From: Nigrospora sphaerica
Lineage: Eukaryota; Ascomycota; Sordariomycetes; Amphisphaeriales; Apiosporaceae
Assembly: GCA_018287875.1 (NCBI GenBank)
Contig: JAGVVL010000001.1
Coordinates: 434,001 to 498,000, forward strand
Reading direction: 5' to 3'
DNA length: 64,000 nt
The notes under the pieces were generated by a model. The model did not search any database. It saw only the letters and a list, made by a program, of their open reading frames with translations, and had not been told where the DNA came from. This document shows, in pieces, positions 1 to 9,973 of this stretch (within the stretch, counting starts at the first letter, position 1; each line of letters starts with the position of its first letter). The position numbers and the translations under genes were made by a program.

Positions 1-1125
1 CAATTCAATCTCAAGCCGCGACTTTTCTCCCTACTCGTTTAGCGACTACTAGCCGGCAGGTTCAGTGAGCGTTCGGAGACGCCAGGCCTGCCAGCCACTG
101 GAAGTTGCCCATCGAGGATGTATAGCCTGCGCCGATACCATTGGGACCAGGCCTGTCGACACGTCGGTGCGACCTGCATACATTGCCGCCGCCCGGCATT
201 TAAATGTCTCCGGGAAAAAGCGACGTTGCACATGGTATCCGTCCGGTGTCGTCCGGGGGATCCCACGTGGCATGGGGCAGCATCGTATTAATGGAGGCAG
301 TGTCTCGTGTTCTCGCCCAACGGCCCTGGGTCGGGACACCAGCTCAATGTGGGACACTGGCGGGTTTATTCCCTACGCCGGCCCGTTTTGACAGCAGGTG
401 GAGCGGGCGCGCACGAGGCCGGAAAAATGGGCGAGTTTGCAGCGGGGGGCGTGCGTCAGAAGACAGGAGTGAACGGCTGCTGCCAACGACGAGCATGACC
501 CCTTCCTTTGCCCATTGGAAATTTAAAATGGCACGGGGGGTGGACCAGAGGTAGGGCTCTATCGGCTACCGCTCTGCTTGAAACCACGCGGGCCGCGGGC
601 CAGGGGCGACTTAGCGGCGATTGCGCGGACCGTGCCGCGGGACGTGGTTCGCCTTCTGCCCACTCGTCCGCGTCGTCCGGAGCGCCCTTTGCTCCAAACG
701 CCGGCGTGTCTCTGCGTTGATTGACGCATTCGCATGTAGATGCCGGTACATACTTACACAAAGCGCTGTCGATCCGCATGTAGCGCTAGGTGGTGTTTGG
801 CCCCGTCAATCTTGCGTCAATCTTGTCATTCTTCCCTCTGATCCCGTCTTTTATGTACCAATATTAATTGCCATTTCCGCAGGGCAATCGTAATATTCCT
901 TGGTCCGCCGATGTTTTCCTTTCCTAGAACCCCTTCGACTTTTACCTTTTTACGCACGCGGGTCGCGCCCCCCCTTTCCTCTGTCGCAACCAACTCGCCC
1001 ACGCTCAACCTGTCCGTTTCTTCCAACGTCTCGCTTCTTGTTTCGGGCCCTCAACGACGACGTCACGGTCGCTACAGAGAGGCCACGTGAAGTACACACA
1101 ACCTAAACCGAAGCCCACACCCACA
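1..1125. other. intergenic / upstream region, no gene seen
   Basis: Only short overlapping open frames occur here, with no recognisable domain, tRNA or repeat. The last 200 bases are pyrimidine-rich on the + strand and lead into the ATG at 1126, so they probably hold promoter and 5' leader of that gene. Confidence 0.5.
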
Positions 1126-2268
1126 ATGAGCGACCGGGCCGGACCCCTCGCCGCTGCCCCGCGCAGCGCCGGCAGCGCCCCGCTCGCCCGCCACGCGCTG
1201 CGGCGCCGACGGGTCGGCGGCGCCTTCCTCGGCCGCCGGTCGAGCTCGCCGTCCTCGGTCAGCTCCGCGTCGGACGCCGCCTCGTCGGATTCCGACGACG
1301 CCACGCCCTATCCTACCCGCAAGCCGAGAATGTCCGCCTCGCGACGTCACGCCGCCCTCGCCAGCCGCCGGCAGCGCACCCGCGACGCCCCCGCGACAGT
1401 GGCGGCGCGGGTCGCCGTCGCCGATTCTTCGGCCTCGGGCTCCGAGGATTCGCCCAGCTCGGGTCCGGACTCTGGGGACTCGCCCAGCTCAGGCGCGGAC
1501 TCGGACTCGGATACCGACTCGGGTGACGGGCGCAGCGGGGACGGCCAAGGCGCGCCTCAAGGCACGCCGTACTCGGCCGTGCCATCCCTGGATCCCGGAA
1601 CGCCTGGCACAGCCTACCCAACGCGGCCCCTTCCCGGGCGCGCGTCGCCCCGCCAGCGCCGTCGCCGTATCGAGCCGGCCGCAGCGTACCCGGATGACGA
1701 CCTGAGCTCGGCCTCGCCCGACTCGTGTCCCGACTCGGACGTGGACGAGGCGGCGGCCTGCCGGCGCAAGCACGGCCGAATCTCCCCCGCCGCGCTGCCG
1801 GCCGGCCGCGGCGGCAAGCGCGCGGCCATCGAGGACTTGCCCGCCAGCATCCCGGCGCCCGAGACGGCCAGCGGCGACGACACGACGGCCGACGACGACG
1901 ACGGCGAGGCCGACGACGAAGACGAAGACGAAGGCCTGCCCGCACCCGTCGCGGCCCCTGGCCCCGCGGGCGCCGGCGCCGGTCTGCCGAGCAGCATCCC
2001 GGCGCAGCCCGCGACCAACACGACGGCGGGCGGCGGTCCCGCGCCGTCATCGTCGCTGCTGGTGGCGCCGCCGGCGGCGACGGTTCACATGCCGGTGCCG
2101 GTGTCGCTGCCTCCCATGGGGCAGGTGTTCCAGCAGCCCGTCGAGAACGGCGGCGACGGCGCGCGCATCGAGGCCACCAACGCCGGGCTGGCGATGGCGG
2201 CGCCGGGGCTCGCGACGCTCGCGACCTACGCCGTGCTGGCGCGGTGGCTTATGGGGTTCTTTGCTTGA
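1126..2268 (+). CDS. acidic Ser/Asp/Pro-rich low-complexity protein with C-terminal hydrophobic segment
   Basis: Single-exon open frame of 380 codons. I start it at the ATG at 1126 (CCCACAATG context), not 13 codons earlier where the frame has a weaker start. The protein is low complexity: an Arg/Ser-rich N-terminus, a DSPSSG-type repeat around residues 115-130, then Asp/Glu runs around residues 245-270 and a Pro/Ala-rich stretch. The last 25 or so residues are hydrophobic (through LARWLMGFFA) and could be a tail anchor. GC-rich third codon positions support real coding. I do not recognise a family; function is unknown. It is tail-to-tail with the subtilase. Confidence 0.6.
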   Translation: MSDRAGPLAAAPRSAGSAPLARHALRRRRVGGAFLGRRSSSPSSVSSASDAASSDSDDATPYPTRKPRMSASRRHAALASRRQRTRDAPATVAARVAVADSSASGSEDSPSSGPDSGDSPSSGADSDSDTDSGDGRSGDGQGAPQGTPYSAVPSLDPGTPGTAYPTRPLPGRASPRQRRRRIEPAAAYPDDDLSSASPDSCPDSDVDEAAACRRKHGRISPAALPAGRGGKRAAIEDLPASIPAPETASGDDTTADDDDGEADDEDEDEGLPAPVAAPGPAGAGAGLPSSIPAQPATNTTAGGGPAPSSSLLVAPPAATVHMPVPVSLPPMGQVFQQPVENGGDGARIEATNAGLAMAAPGLATLATYAVLARWLMGFFA

Positions 2269-2516
2269 AGGGAGAGGAGAGCGGCGGGAGGTAGGAGAGG
2301 TAATTGTGTAGGCTATAATACCGGGGCGCAGGATAGGGATCATTTAACATGTATAGTATTAAAACGCTGGCTATGGACTATAATAGAACAAATCACCGCG
2401 GTGTGCCGAATGCGGATACGTTACCGTGGGTTTCTTTCTCTCACGCCCTGACGATTATATTGTCGATGCGCAAGCAACTGGGTAGGCCGTGCTGGGAGAT
2501 GGCCGCCCCGAATGCC

Positions 2517-5139
2517 TCAGAGTTGAGCTTTGGGGAGAATCGTAAACCTCGTCGTCAGGCCGCTCCAGGCGTCGGCGTCCCGGGGGTCGGCAAACGGCAC
2601 CAGGGCGGCGAAGCGCATCCTACCTCCGGCGGTCGGGCATTAGCATCGGGGGGGGGGAACGGGCCAACACGGCACCCTGCGCCATACTTCTCTCTCTCCC
2701 TCTCGTCTTCACTTACGTGTAGTTGCCCGGGGCAATGTCGGAGCCGTCGGCGAGGCGGCCGAACCACCAGTAGCTGGTGGTGAAGGCGCCCGAGGTCAAG
2801 GCGTTGCGGGCCTCATTGCGCACCGGCAGCGCAAACGTGCGGTTGCCGTCGTGCACGCCCGGCTTGAAGCTCGACACGCTCGCCGAGTCGGCCCACGGCG
2901 CCACCGACCCCACGTACCCGTCGGCGCCCGCGATGGGCGGGTACCGCCAGTCGCGCGCCTCGTCGAAGTCGGCGCCGTAGATCTGGGGGTGGGCAACTCG
3001 CGTGAGTATTCGTGTTGGAGGTACGCGGCGGGAAAGGGGGGCGTCTCGTCGGGGGGGGGGCAAACCGGCGGATCCGCCCCCCCTCGACCTAGGTACTTAC
3101 ATCCCAGCGGACTTCTCTGGTGCCCCATTTCAGCTTCATGAACAGCTTCGGGAAGTCCTGCGCCGCGGCGCTCAGGTCGAAGGTGAATCTGGGTTCCACG
3201 CGGTCAGCCGTGCGCAGCGCGAGCCCTTTCCTCCCGGGGGTCCCCTCACGTGGTCTTGTTCGAGTAGGCCGGCGTCGAGCGCAGCCAGGGGTACGAGCCG
3301 GCGAAGGGGTTGCGCATCTGCTCGCGGAGGCCGAAGGCCAAGCCCTGGTACGGGACGGCGGCGACGTCGGCGCCGTCGCCGGAGCGGACGAGGACGCGGC
3401 CACTGTAGGCCGGCAGGTTGGCCTCGCCGGCGGCGGCGGGCGGGGCGAAGAGGAAGCGGACGTCGGCGCTCTGGCCGGGGCGCAGCTCGACGGGGGGCGG
3501 GAGGCGCACGGCGGCCTCGAGCGCGCGGGGCTCCATTTCCGTCCCGGACCGGAGCCGCGGCGTCTCGGCCGTGTCGGCGGCGCTGGCGAGCAGCATGTCG
3601 AAGCCGGCCCAGGGCTCGTGGCCAAAGGTGTAGACGGCCGTGGCGTTGCCGCGGTTCGTCAGCCGCACCGTCTGCTCGGCCGCCGCGTGCGCCGTGTCGT
3701 TGAGCGCGAAGCGCGCGAGCGCCAGCGCCGTCGTCGAGCGCACCGCCCGGCCCGCGTCGACGAGGCCGCCGCCGACCTGGTGCACGGGCGCCCGCGCCGA
3801 CGGCACCGCCGTCCGGTCCGCGTAGCGCAGCCACGGCAGCGGCGCGCCCGTCGCCACGACGTCCATGGCGAGCTGCTTGGCGAAGCCCGGGCCGTGGACG
3901 GCCCGGCCGCCGCGCGCGCTGATGTAGAGGGCGGCCACGCCGGCGATGTACGGCGTCGCCATCGAGGTGCCGCTCAGCAGCGCGAACTCGTTGTCGCTCG
4001 CGCCTATGTAGGTGCTGTAGATGTCGGACCCGGGCGCCGCGATGTCGGGCTTGACCGAGAGGTCGTACAGGCCGCCCCAGCTTGTGAAGTAGCTCGGCTG
4101 CACCTTGTCGGCCGTCTCGCCCCTCCTGACCTCGGCCGACGCGACCGCCAGCACGTAGGCGCCGGAGCTGCCGGAGCTGGCGTAGTAAGGCCCGCCCTGG
4201 CCGGCGTTGCCGGCGCCGATGGTGACGACGACGCCGGCGTCGGCGATGCGGTCCGCCACGACGGCCCAGGCGTTGTCGGCGAAGCCGCCGCGGCCGCCGA
4301 TGCTGGCCGTGATGACGTCCATGCCGTCGGCGTAGGCCATGAGGAAGGCGTCGATGACGGTCTCGGTCGTCGTCGCGCCGTCGCGCCCGATGACCTTGTA
4401 CGCGTGCATGGTGGCCCGCGGCGCCACCCCCGTCCACCCGGACCCGGACCCCGACGCCGCCGCCGCCTCGCCGAGCAGGATCCCGGCGACGTGCGTGCCG
4501 TGCCCGTCGTGGTCCATGGGGTCCGCGTCGGGCACCTTGGGCGCCCCCGCCGCCGGCCACTCGCCGTCGCCGACAAAGTCCCACCCGCCGGCCACCTTGA
4601 AGCCGGCGCCGAAGCCCCCGCCGAGCGCCGCGTGCGTGTACTGGACGCCCGAGTCGACGACGCCGACCTTGACACCCTCGCCCAGGATCCCCTCGGCGTG
4701 CAGTTTCTCTACCCCCGTGGCCCAGTGCACGGCGTAGGCGCTCTCGTTGAGCGCTGCCTGCCGGGGCGCGGCGACGGGCGCCAGGAGCTGCAGTTCTTCA
4801 TTGTACCACACGTTGGCTACGCCCGGTAGTGCGCGTAGCTCTTCAGCGCTTTGCGCCGTGGTCTGGATGCTGGCGCCCGTGAAGAGCGGCGATTGGAAGG
4901 ATTTCGTGAGCTCCAAGTCTGGGAGCGAAGCTAATGCTTGCTGTCTGGCTTGGAGACCAGGACTCTAAGGACGCATGAGCAAGTCTTATAAGAGAGGACA
5001 GGGGGGGGGCATGAGGTACACCAGAGAATTCGATAATGTATCTGCGAGGTTGACGACTCTCGCTCGCGCCCGTAGGCTCGGCGACTGACACGACCGTCAC
5101 GAGCGCCAACCAAACAGATACGACGGCGCGTAAAGCCAT
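2517..5139 (-). CDS. secreted subtilisin-like serine protease (peptidase S8)
   Basis: Five exons: 5139-5020, 4940-3250, 3188-3101, 2982-2717 and 2619-2517, giving 755 residues in frame. The N-terminus (MALRAVVSVWLALVTVVSVA) is a signal peptide, followed by a propeptide that starts RRYIIEFSG and continues across intron 1 into LTKSFQSPLF. The catalytic triad is visible: Asp136 in VVDSGV, His187 in DGHGTHVAGI and Ser366 in SGTSMATP, with oxyanion Asn285 in GAGNAG. The C-terminal 250 or so residues after the protease fold are beta-rich, probably an Fn3-like domain as in fungal Vpr/C5a-peptidase-like subtilases. I saw no PA insertion. Expected to be an extracellular broad-range protease; substrate is not readable. 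Donors used are GTACCT, GTGAGG, GTAAGT and GTAAGT. Confidence 0.9.
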
Positions 5140-5660
5140 GCCGTCAGAGTTCAACGGCGGAAACCGCAGCTGGGAGTCGAATACGAATAGCCCGCGTCGA
5201 CCTGGCGTAAGGAACACACGGCAGATGGTGCGCCATCCCCGACAGGGAAGAGGGTGACCCGCGTCTAATATACCGTACACATATATCCACGGCTACAATA
5301 ACACTGACTCGCAGGTCAATTCAGGTGATTAACAGGCCCGCTCTCATCAGTTCATGAGAACGAATGAGCAATATACCAGTAAAGGGTTTCGGGGCCGATG
5401 CCGAAATAGGAAGGCCGTATCGCACTCAGGGACTTGGCATCCGGGTGGGGAAAGGAAGTCGGGTCCGAGAGATGCCGAACTCGGAAAGCAGTTCGTCGGC
5501 CGATATACCGATCGATACAATGCATTTCTTTGCGCCGCCGGATGGAATTCGCTCAAGTGCCTATTAGGACACGGCTGGTCGTGTTTGCAAATACAAGACG
5601 GAAAACACCCGCCCCTGCACCGCAAGGTCCTCCCTGTGGTATTGAGCCGAGACCTCAAAT
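5140..5660. other. intergenic region between subtilase and SDR genes
   Basis: Upstream region of the subtilase and downstream region of the SDR gene, both on the - strand. Short open frames only; no repeat or RNA gene seen. Confidence 0.5.
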
Positions 5661-6673
5661 TCACACCCACTGCTTGTTTCCGAAATGCGAGACGAAGGCG
5701 CCGCCGAACCCGGCCTCGATGCTAGCCTTATCCCAGACTTCCCGCATCTTTTGAACCGATTCTTCGGGCGAGATGGGACCCTTGAAGTGAGGCGCGTAGG
5801 CCACCAGCTTGCCGGCAAATTCGTTCATAGTCCGCATCTCTTCAGGAGTGGCTGCGGACTCGTGTGTTAGCAACCCGCTGTCAGGATTTCCTTGGTTGCA
5901 CAGGGTCGAGGAAGGGACATACAGTTTGCAAAGTGGCCCACCTCGACCAGGCCGGGGCTGATACTGAAGAAGAGTACGCCGTCCTTTTTGTACTGGGCGC
6001 TGAACTTGGCCACAATGATGTTCATGGCCGCCTTGGAAGCGCTGTAGAGAGCGCCGTTCTCGACGTCGTAGTCGTTGGTCAGATCGAGGTCGGCCAGCCC
6101 GCTCGTGAGCGTGATGACCTTCTTCGTCTTGCCTTTTAAAACGAGGGGGAGAAAGAGGTTAAAGAGGTGGATGTTGCCAACAACGTTGGTCTGCGTCAGT
6201 TCATGCGTGAGGGCCTCCATCTCCTCCACCTTGTCCGCCCTGTTTGCACACGCAGAGTTAACCAACTGCCCACCAGGCCGGACGGGGACCAGTAAGGGGA
6301 AGAGTCGACGCACAGTGAGCCAATGGGACCGTACTGGTCCAGGTGGGACACCAAAGCGGCGTTGGCGATGAGGTAGTCGACACCACGCTCGCCCACAATC
6401 GTGGCCGCCTCGGCCGCTGCTTGCTTGAGGCTGGCGTGCTTGGTCAGGTCGGCCTGCAGAATGTGCACGTTGGGGCGCTCGCCCAACTCGGCCTGCATCT
6501 TCTTCTCCGTTGCGGCCTTGTCGCGCACGAGGCCGATGACCAGGTTGTCCTCGGCCGAGATCTGCTTGAGCATCTCGAACTGCAATGGATTAGGTTAAGC
6601 CGATGGGCCGGGTAGTTCAAGAGAGCCTTACGCCGATGCCCTTGGACACTCCGGTGATGACGTAGACAGACAT
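5661..6673 (-). CDS. short-chain dehydrogenase/reductase (classical SDR)
   Basis: Four exons: 6673-6632, 6579-6314, 6239-5923 and 5851-5661, 271 residues. The first exon encodes only the nucleotide-binding turn MSVYVITGVSKGIG (TGxxxGxG, Gly8-Gly14). Residues 85-95 carry the NAA-type strand (DYLIANAALV). The catalytic set is Ser149 in TLTSG, Tyr168 and Lys172 in YSASK. These are the hallmarks of NAD(P)H-dependent classical SDRs of about 250-270 residues. The substrate cannot be told from sequence. Splice donors are GTAAGG, GTGCGT and GTATGT; the third intron has a TGCTAAC branch site. Confidence 0.9.
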
Positions 6674-9600
6674 ATTCGGTAATTGGCAGCGATATGCCGT
6701 GAAAAGGACTTCGGGACAAAGGTAGGGTGGTGGCTATGGGTAAGGTGTGTTGGAGATGCTGTAGGCCCCGTCTGGTTGTGATGATTTGAGCAACCCAATA
6801 GGAAATAAGGTTCAGATACACAACGACACGGCTCACAGCGGGTCCTATGAATTCCGGGTAATGTGTAATCCAAGGTCTTTAAGGTACGGATGGAGAGGTA
6901 AGCTGTACAGTAAGCTGTACAGTAAGCCGTACAGCTAGAGAAGTAGGTGGAGATGCTTGATAAGCATCTGCGATGGGCTGATTCACCCCGCTATGCATGC
7001 ATTAGCGTGAGCCAGTCCCGTTAGATGGAATTGGAAGATACGATATTACTACGGCATCCAATAGAATGCCGCGGAACGTCATTCCCGCCAGGCTGGAGCG
7101 TCAGAGGCCCAATAGCTGTTAAATCAGACTTGCGGGGTACTTGAGTACTTTACCATGGCAATTAAGAAATACTTGCATGAGTAAGTAAAACAGGAAACAC
7201 ATATGTAGGCCATCAGCTTGATAACAATTAATTACCGAGTATCGCTTGGCACGGCAGGTGCACACAACTTTAGCACAGCTGGTTACAGGAGCCCACTTCC
7301 TGTTTCCGTACTCCTTTTCTCTCTAGTCAGCGAAGAAAACGAAAGCATCCATAGCATATGCACCTTTCACTCTAGGCAGATGAAGCTCCGTAAGTCTAAT
7401 ATTCTCCTTGTGATAAGCTGAATCCTAGCGGGTCGTGGGCCGTCGAAACGAAAGTCTGGTGGAAGGACGCGGTCGTGAGGTCGATCCGAACTGAGTGATT
7501 GCGTGCCCTTAAGCAAGATTCCACAACCAAGGGCGTTTGGGTGGTCTTGATCAAGGGTCACTGCAAGTAAGGTAGTAGGAGGTGAGGTTCAAAGTCAAGA
7601 GTAAAGGAGTGTGTATTCATGAAGCATGGTGTTTAACAGGTTGAATTGTCTTGTTGTGGTGCTTGCTTAGTTGCTTGACATCTCTAGCTACGAACGGTTG
7701 AGCGTTCCTATTTAAAGTGCATTGGTGTGGCAATATGAGGCTATCACCAGTTTTGCCTATCAGGTCACGCGAGGAGCTACTGGGACCTACAGTAGGTCCT
7801 GCGGAGGATGTGGGGAGCGATCCCTAGCTACGAGTATAGTCTGCCATGCCTGGCCCTTTCTTTTGTCCTTTCTAGTGGATAACCTTGAACCTTTCGCTTC
7901 CCACGCCTCCTTCAGTGCGACAATGGGCTTGATCAAGGTTCAAGCCATCCTTCCCTAGCCCCGTCTTGACACCTTCCGAATTGTCGTCATAGCATCTAAA
8001 GACGGAGTTGTCTACATCGTTTACGCATGATTTAGTAATATGAAGACGCAGCCGGAAGGGCGTATTTGTCTGCAGCCGAAGGCTACATGACTCCCTTAGA
8101 TCGAAAAATACAGGATGGAATGACTAGAGGCGTACGCCTTGCGCCTAGTGATGGGTTTGGAACAAAAACAGGATGGTTAAAAGATACTAAATAAAAAAAA
8201 GAAGTGTAGACAGTGGGAGATTAAAGTTAGTCAAGGGGTGGCGGAAACAGGGATGAAAGAATGAACTTGGTTACAGATAGCAACACGACTGGACAGAGAG
8301 CCGCGAGTAAAATGTCGTATGAGAGCCAATGTAGAAGCAGTGGGAGGACTAGGAGAAGCAATCGTGGTCCATGCGTAGGCAGAAAAACGGATGTGCAACA
8401 TTGGTGCCCACTTGTCTTTGCCCTATGGCCGATTACCGAATAATAGTGGTCTTGATGCCCGCCCCGAGGGAGATGATCGGAGGGGCCGGGCGGGGTTTAA
8501 GTGCGAGAAAGCCGAGTGGATAAGTCTCTGATGGAGGTCGAGTCCGAGAAAAGCGAGCGGTTCATCAGGGAGAAAACCAAGCCCGAGCCCAATAACTACT
8601 GAGATTCAGACGTAGGGCCGACCAACCCACACAAGGCGGACAAAGCGCACAGCCCTACAAAGCCCACACAAGGCCAAAACTGGGCCACGCGGCGAGACCC
8701 CCGGCCCCTGCCTGCCGGCAGTCTATCCGTCTAGGGTAGGATCCGCAGCCGGGCTTGGCCGCCGCGATATTATTGCATGACGCGATGCTGGGAGGTGAAT
8801 GCCCCCTCCCCACCTCCTCCCCCATCATTTATGCGTATGGAGGCCGAAAAGCCGCGCATAGCGGGCTGAGCGGGAGGCTGAGACGGAAAACGCCTTGAAA
8901 CACGGTAGGGCAGAGCCAAAGGAAAACGGGCCGGCTGTAAACGGTTCATCCATTGTAGTTTCGGGAAACGGTGGCCATCCTGGAGCGGTATAGTTCTGTC
9001 ATCAGGTCGCTGACACAGTCCCGGCCGATGCCCATCACTGTATTGGCGAGACCTGGGCGCGGTCGCCTCGCGTACCGCCGGTCTGGGTCGAGCATGAAGC
9101 GGCAGGACAAGGGGCACCCGCATGAGACGGCAGCCTGGTTGCCAGGGGAAACAGCGGGATACGACATGTGGCGCGGCTGAAGCTCTTGGGTCATGCCCAT
9201 GGGGTGGGTGCTGTGTTCCTGGATGCCTAGGCCGTCAGTTCAACGAGTGATCCCCTGGCTTGTGAAGCCGCATCGGCGGAGCCAACTTGGGAGAAGACTC
9301 GGGTTGCCTTGACGAGCTGCTGTGGCTTTGGGCAATTGTGCGCTACTAGCCGCGGGCGAAACACGAGAAGTGCGATCTGAGAAATCCGAAATGTACGAGT
9401 GAATGCGGGCCACTCTAGCAGCGCACCGTTGCCACACAGCCCTGCCGGGGGGGGTGGGGACAAAAATGACTCGCCAGCTTAGTAGCTGGTAGAGCTGCTG
9501 AGGCGTTTGTTTTGTTTTTCCCTGCCCGCGTGTTCGCCTGAGTTGTGTTGTACGACGATAGCGCTGCTTTTCAAACGCTGGGGTTCGACCAGTGCGTGCC

Positions 9601-9973
9601 GTGAGCGCCGTGCGTGCTTGTTATACTGGAGTACTCCTACTCAGGCTGACAGGTGGTTCTCACGTTAGAATTAAACCAACTCCACCTCTGTTCAATTATT
9701 TGCTCATCGTGACCGACTTGAACTGGGCTCCCCGCTAGTTCCCGGCTGACGGCGTAGGTACGGACATCTCCGCCAGTGAACATATTTTCTGTAGTCGGCT
9801 ATTCATTTATCCCTTCAGATATCATTCACACCTTGTACGGACTTGTCTGCTACGTTTGTATATACTGGTCACGATCGACGCTCTTGGCCCTCGTCTGCAT
9901 TCGCCTTCGCTCATCCATCGGCTCGACAAGTACACACTTCCACGACTTGGCTCTGCCGCTGCGCGCAATCACC
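6674..9973. other. 3.3 kb gene-free divergent region
   Basis: Lies between the start codons of the SDR (-) and sterol glucosyltransferase (+). I find only short unconvincing frames and no transposon protein signature. It is less GC-rich than the genes and contains a 12-bp tandem repeat at 6901-6936 (separate entry). It must hold both promoters; the rest is unexplained. Confidence 0.5.
6901..6936. repeat. three tandem copies of a 12-bp unit
   Basis: The unit AGCTGTACAGTA is repeated twice exactly, and a third time as AGCCGTACAGCT. Each unit contains the palindrome CTGTACAG or a one-base variant. It lies 228 bp upstream of the SDR start. It may be a protein-binding cluster or a simple minisatellite. 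Confidence 0.8.

Noticed and set aside
3120..4829. 569-codon + strand open frame
   Set aside because: Antisense to the subtilase, whose triad, signal peptide and spliced C-terminus are all on the - strand; the frame is open because of high GC.
9776..9973. N-terminal extension of the sterol glucosyltransferase with a hydrophobic start
   Set aside because: The ATG at 9974 has a much better context and the upstream part lacks family similarity; treated as leader.
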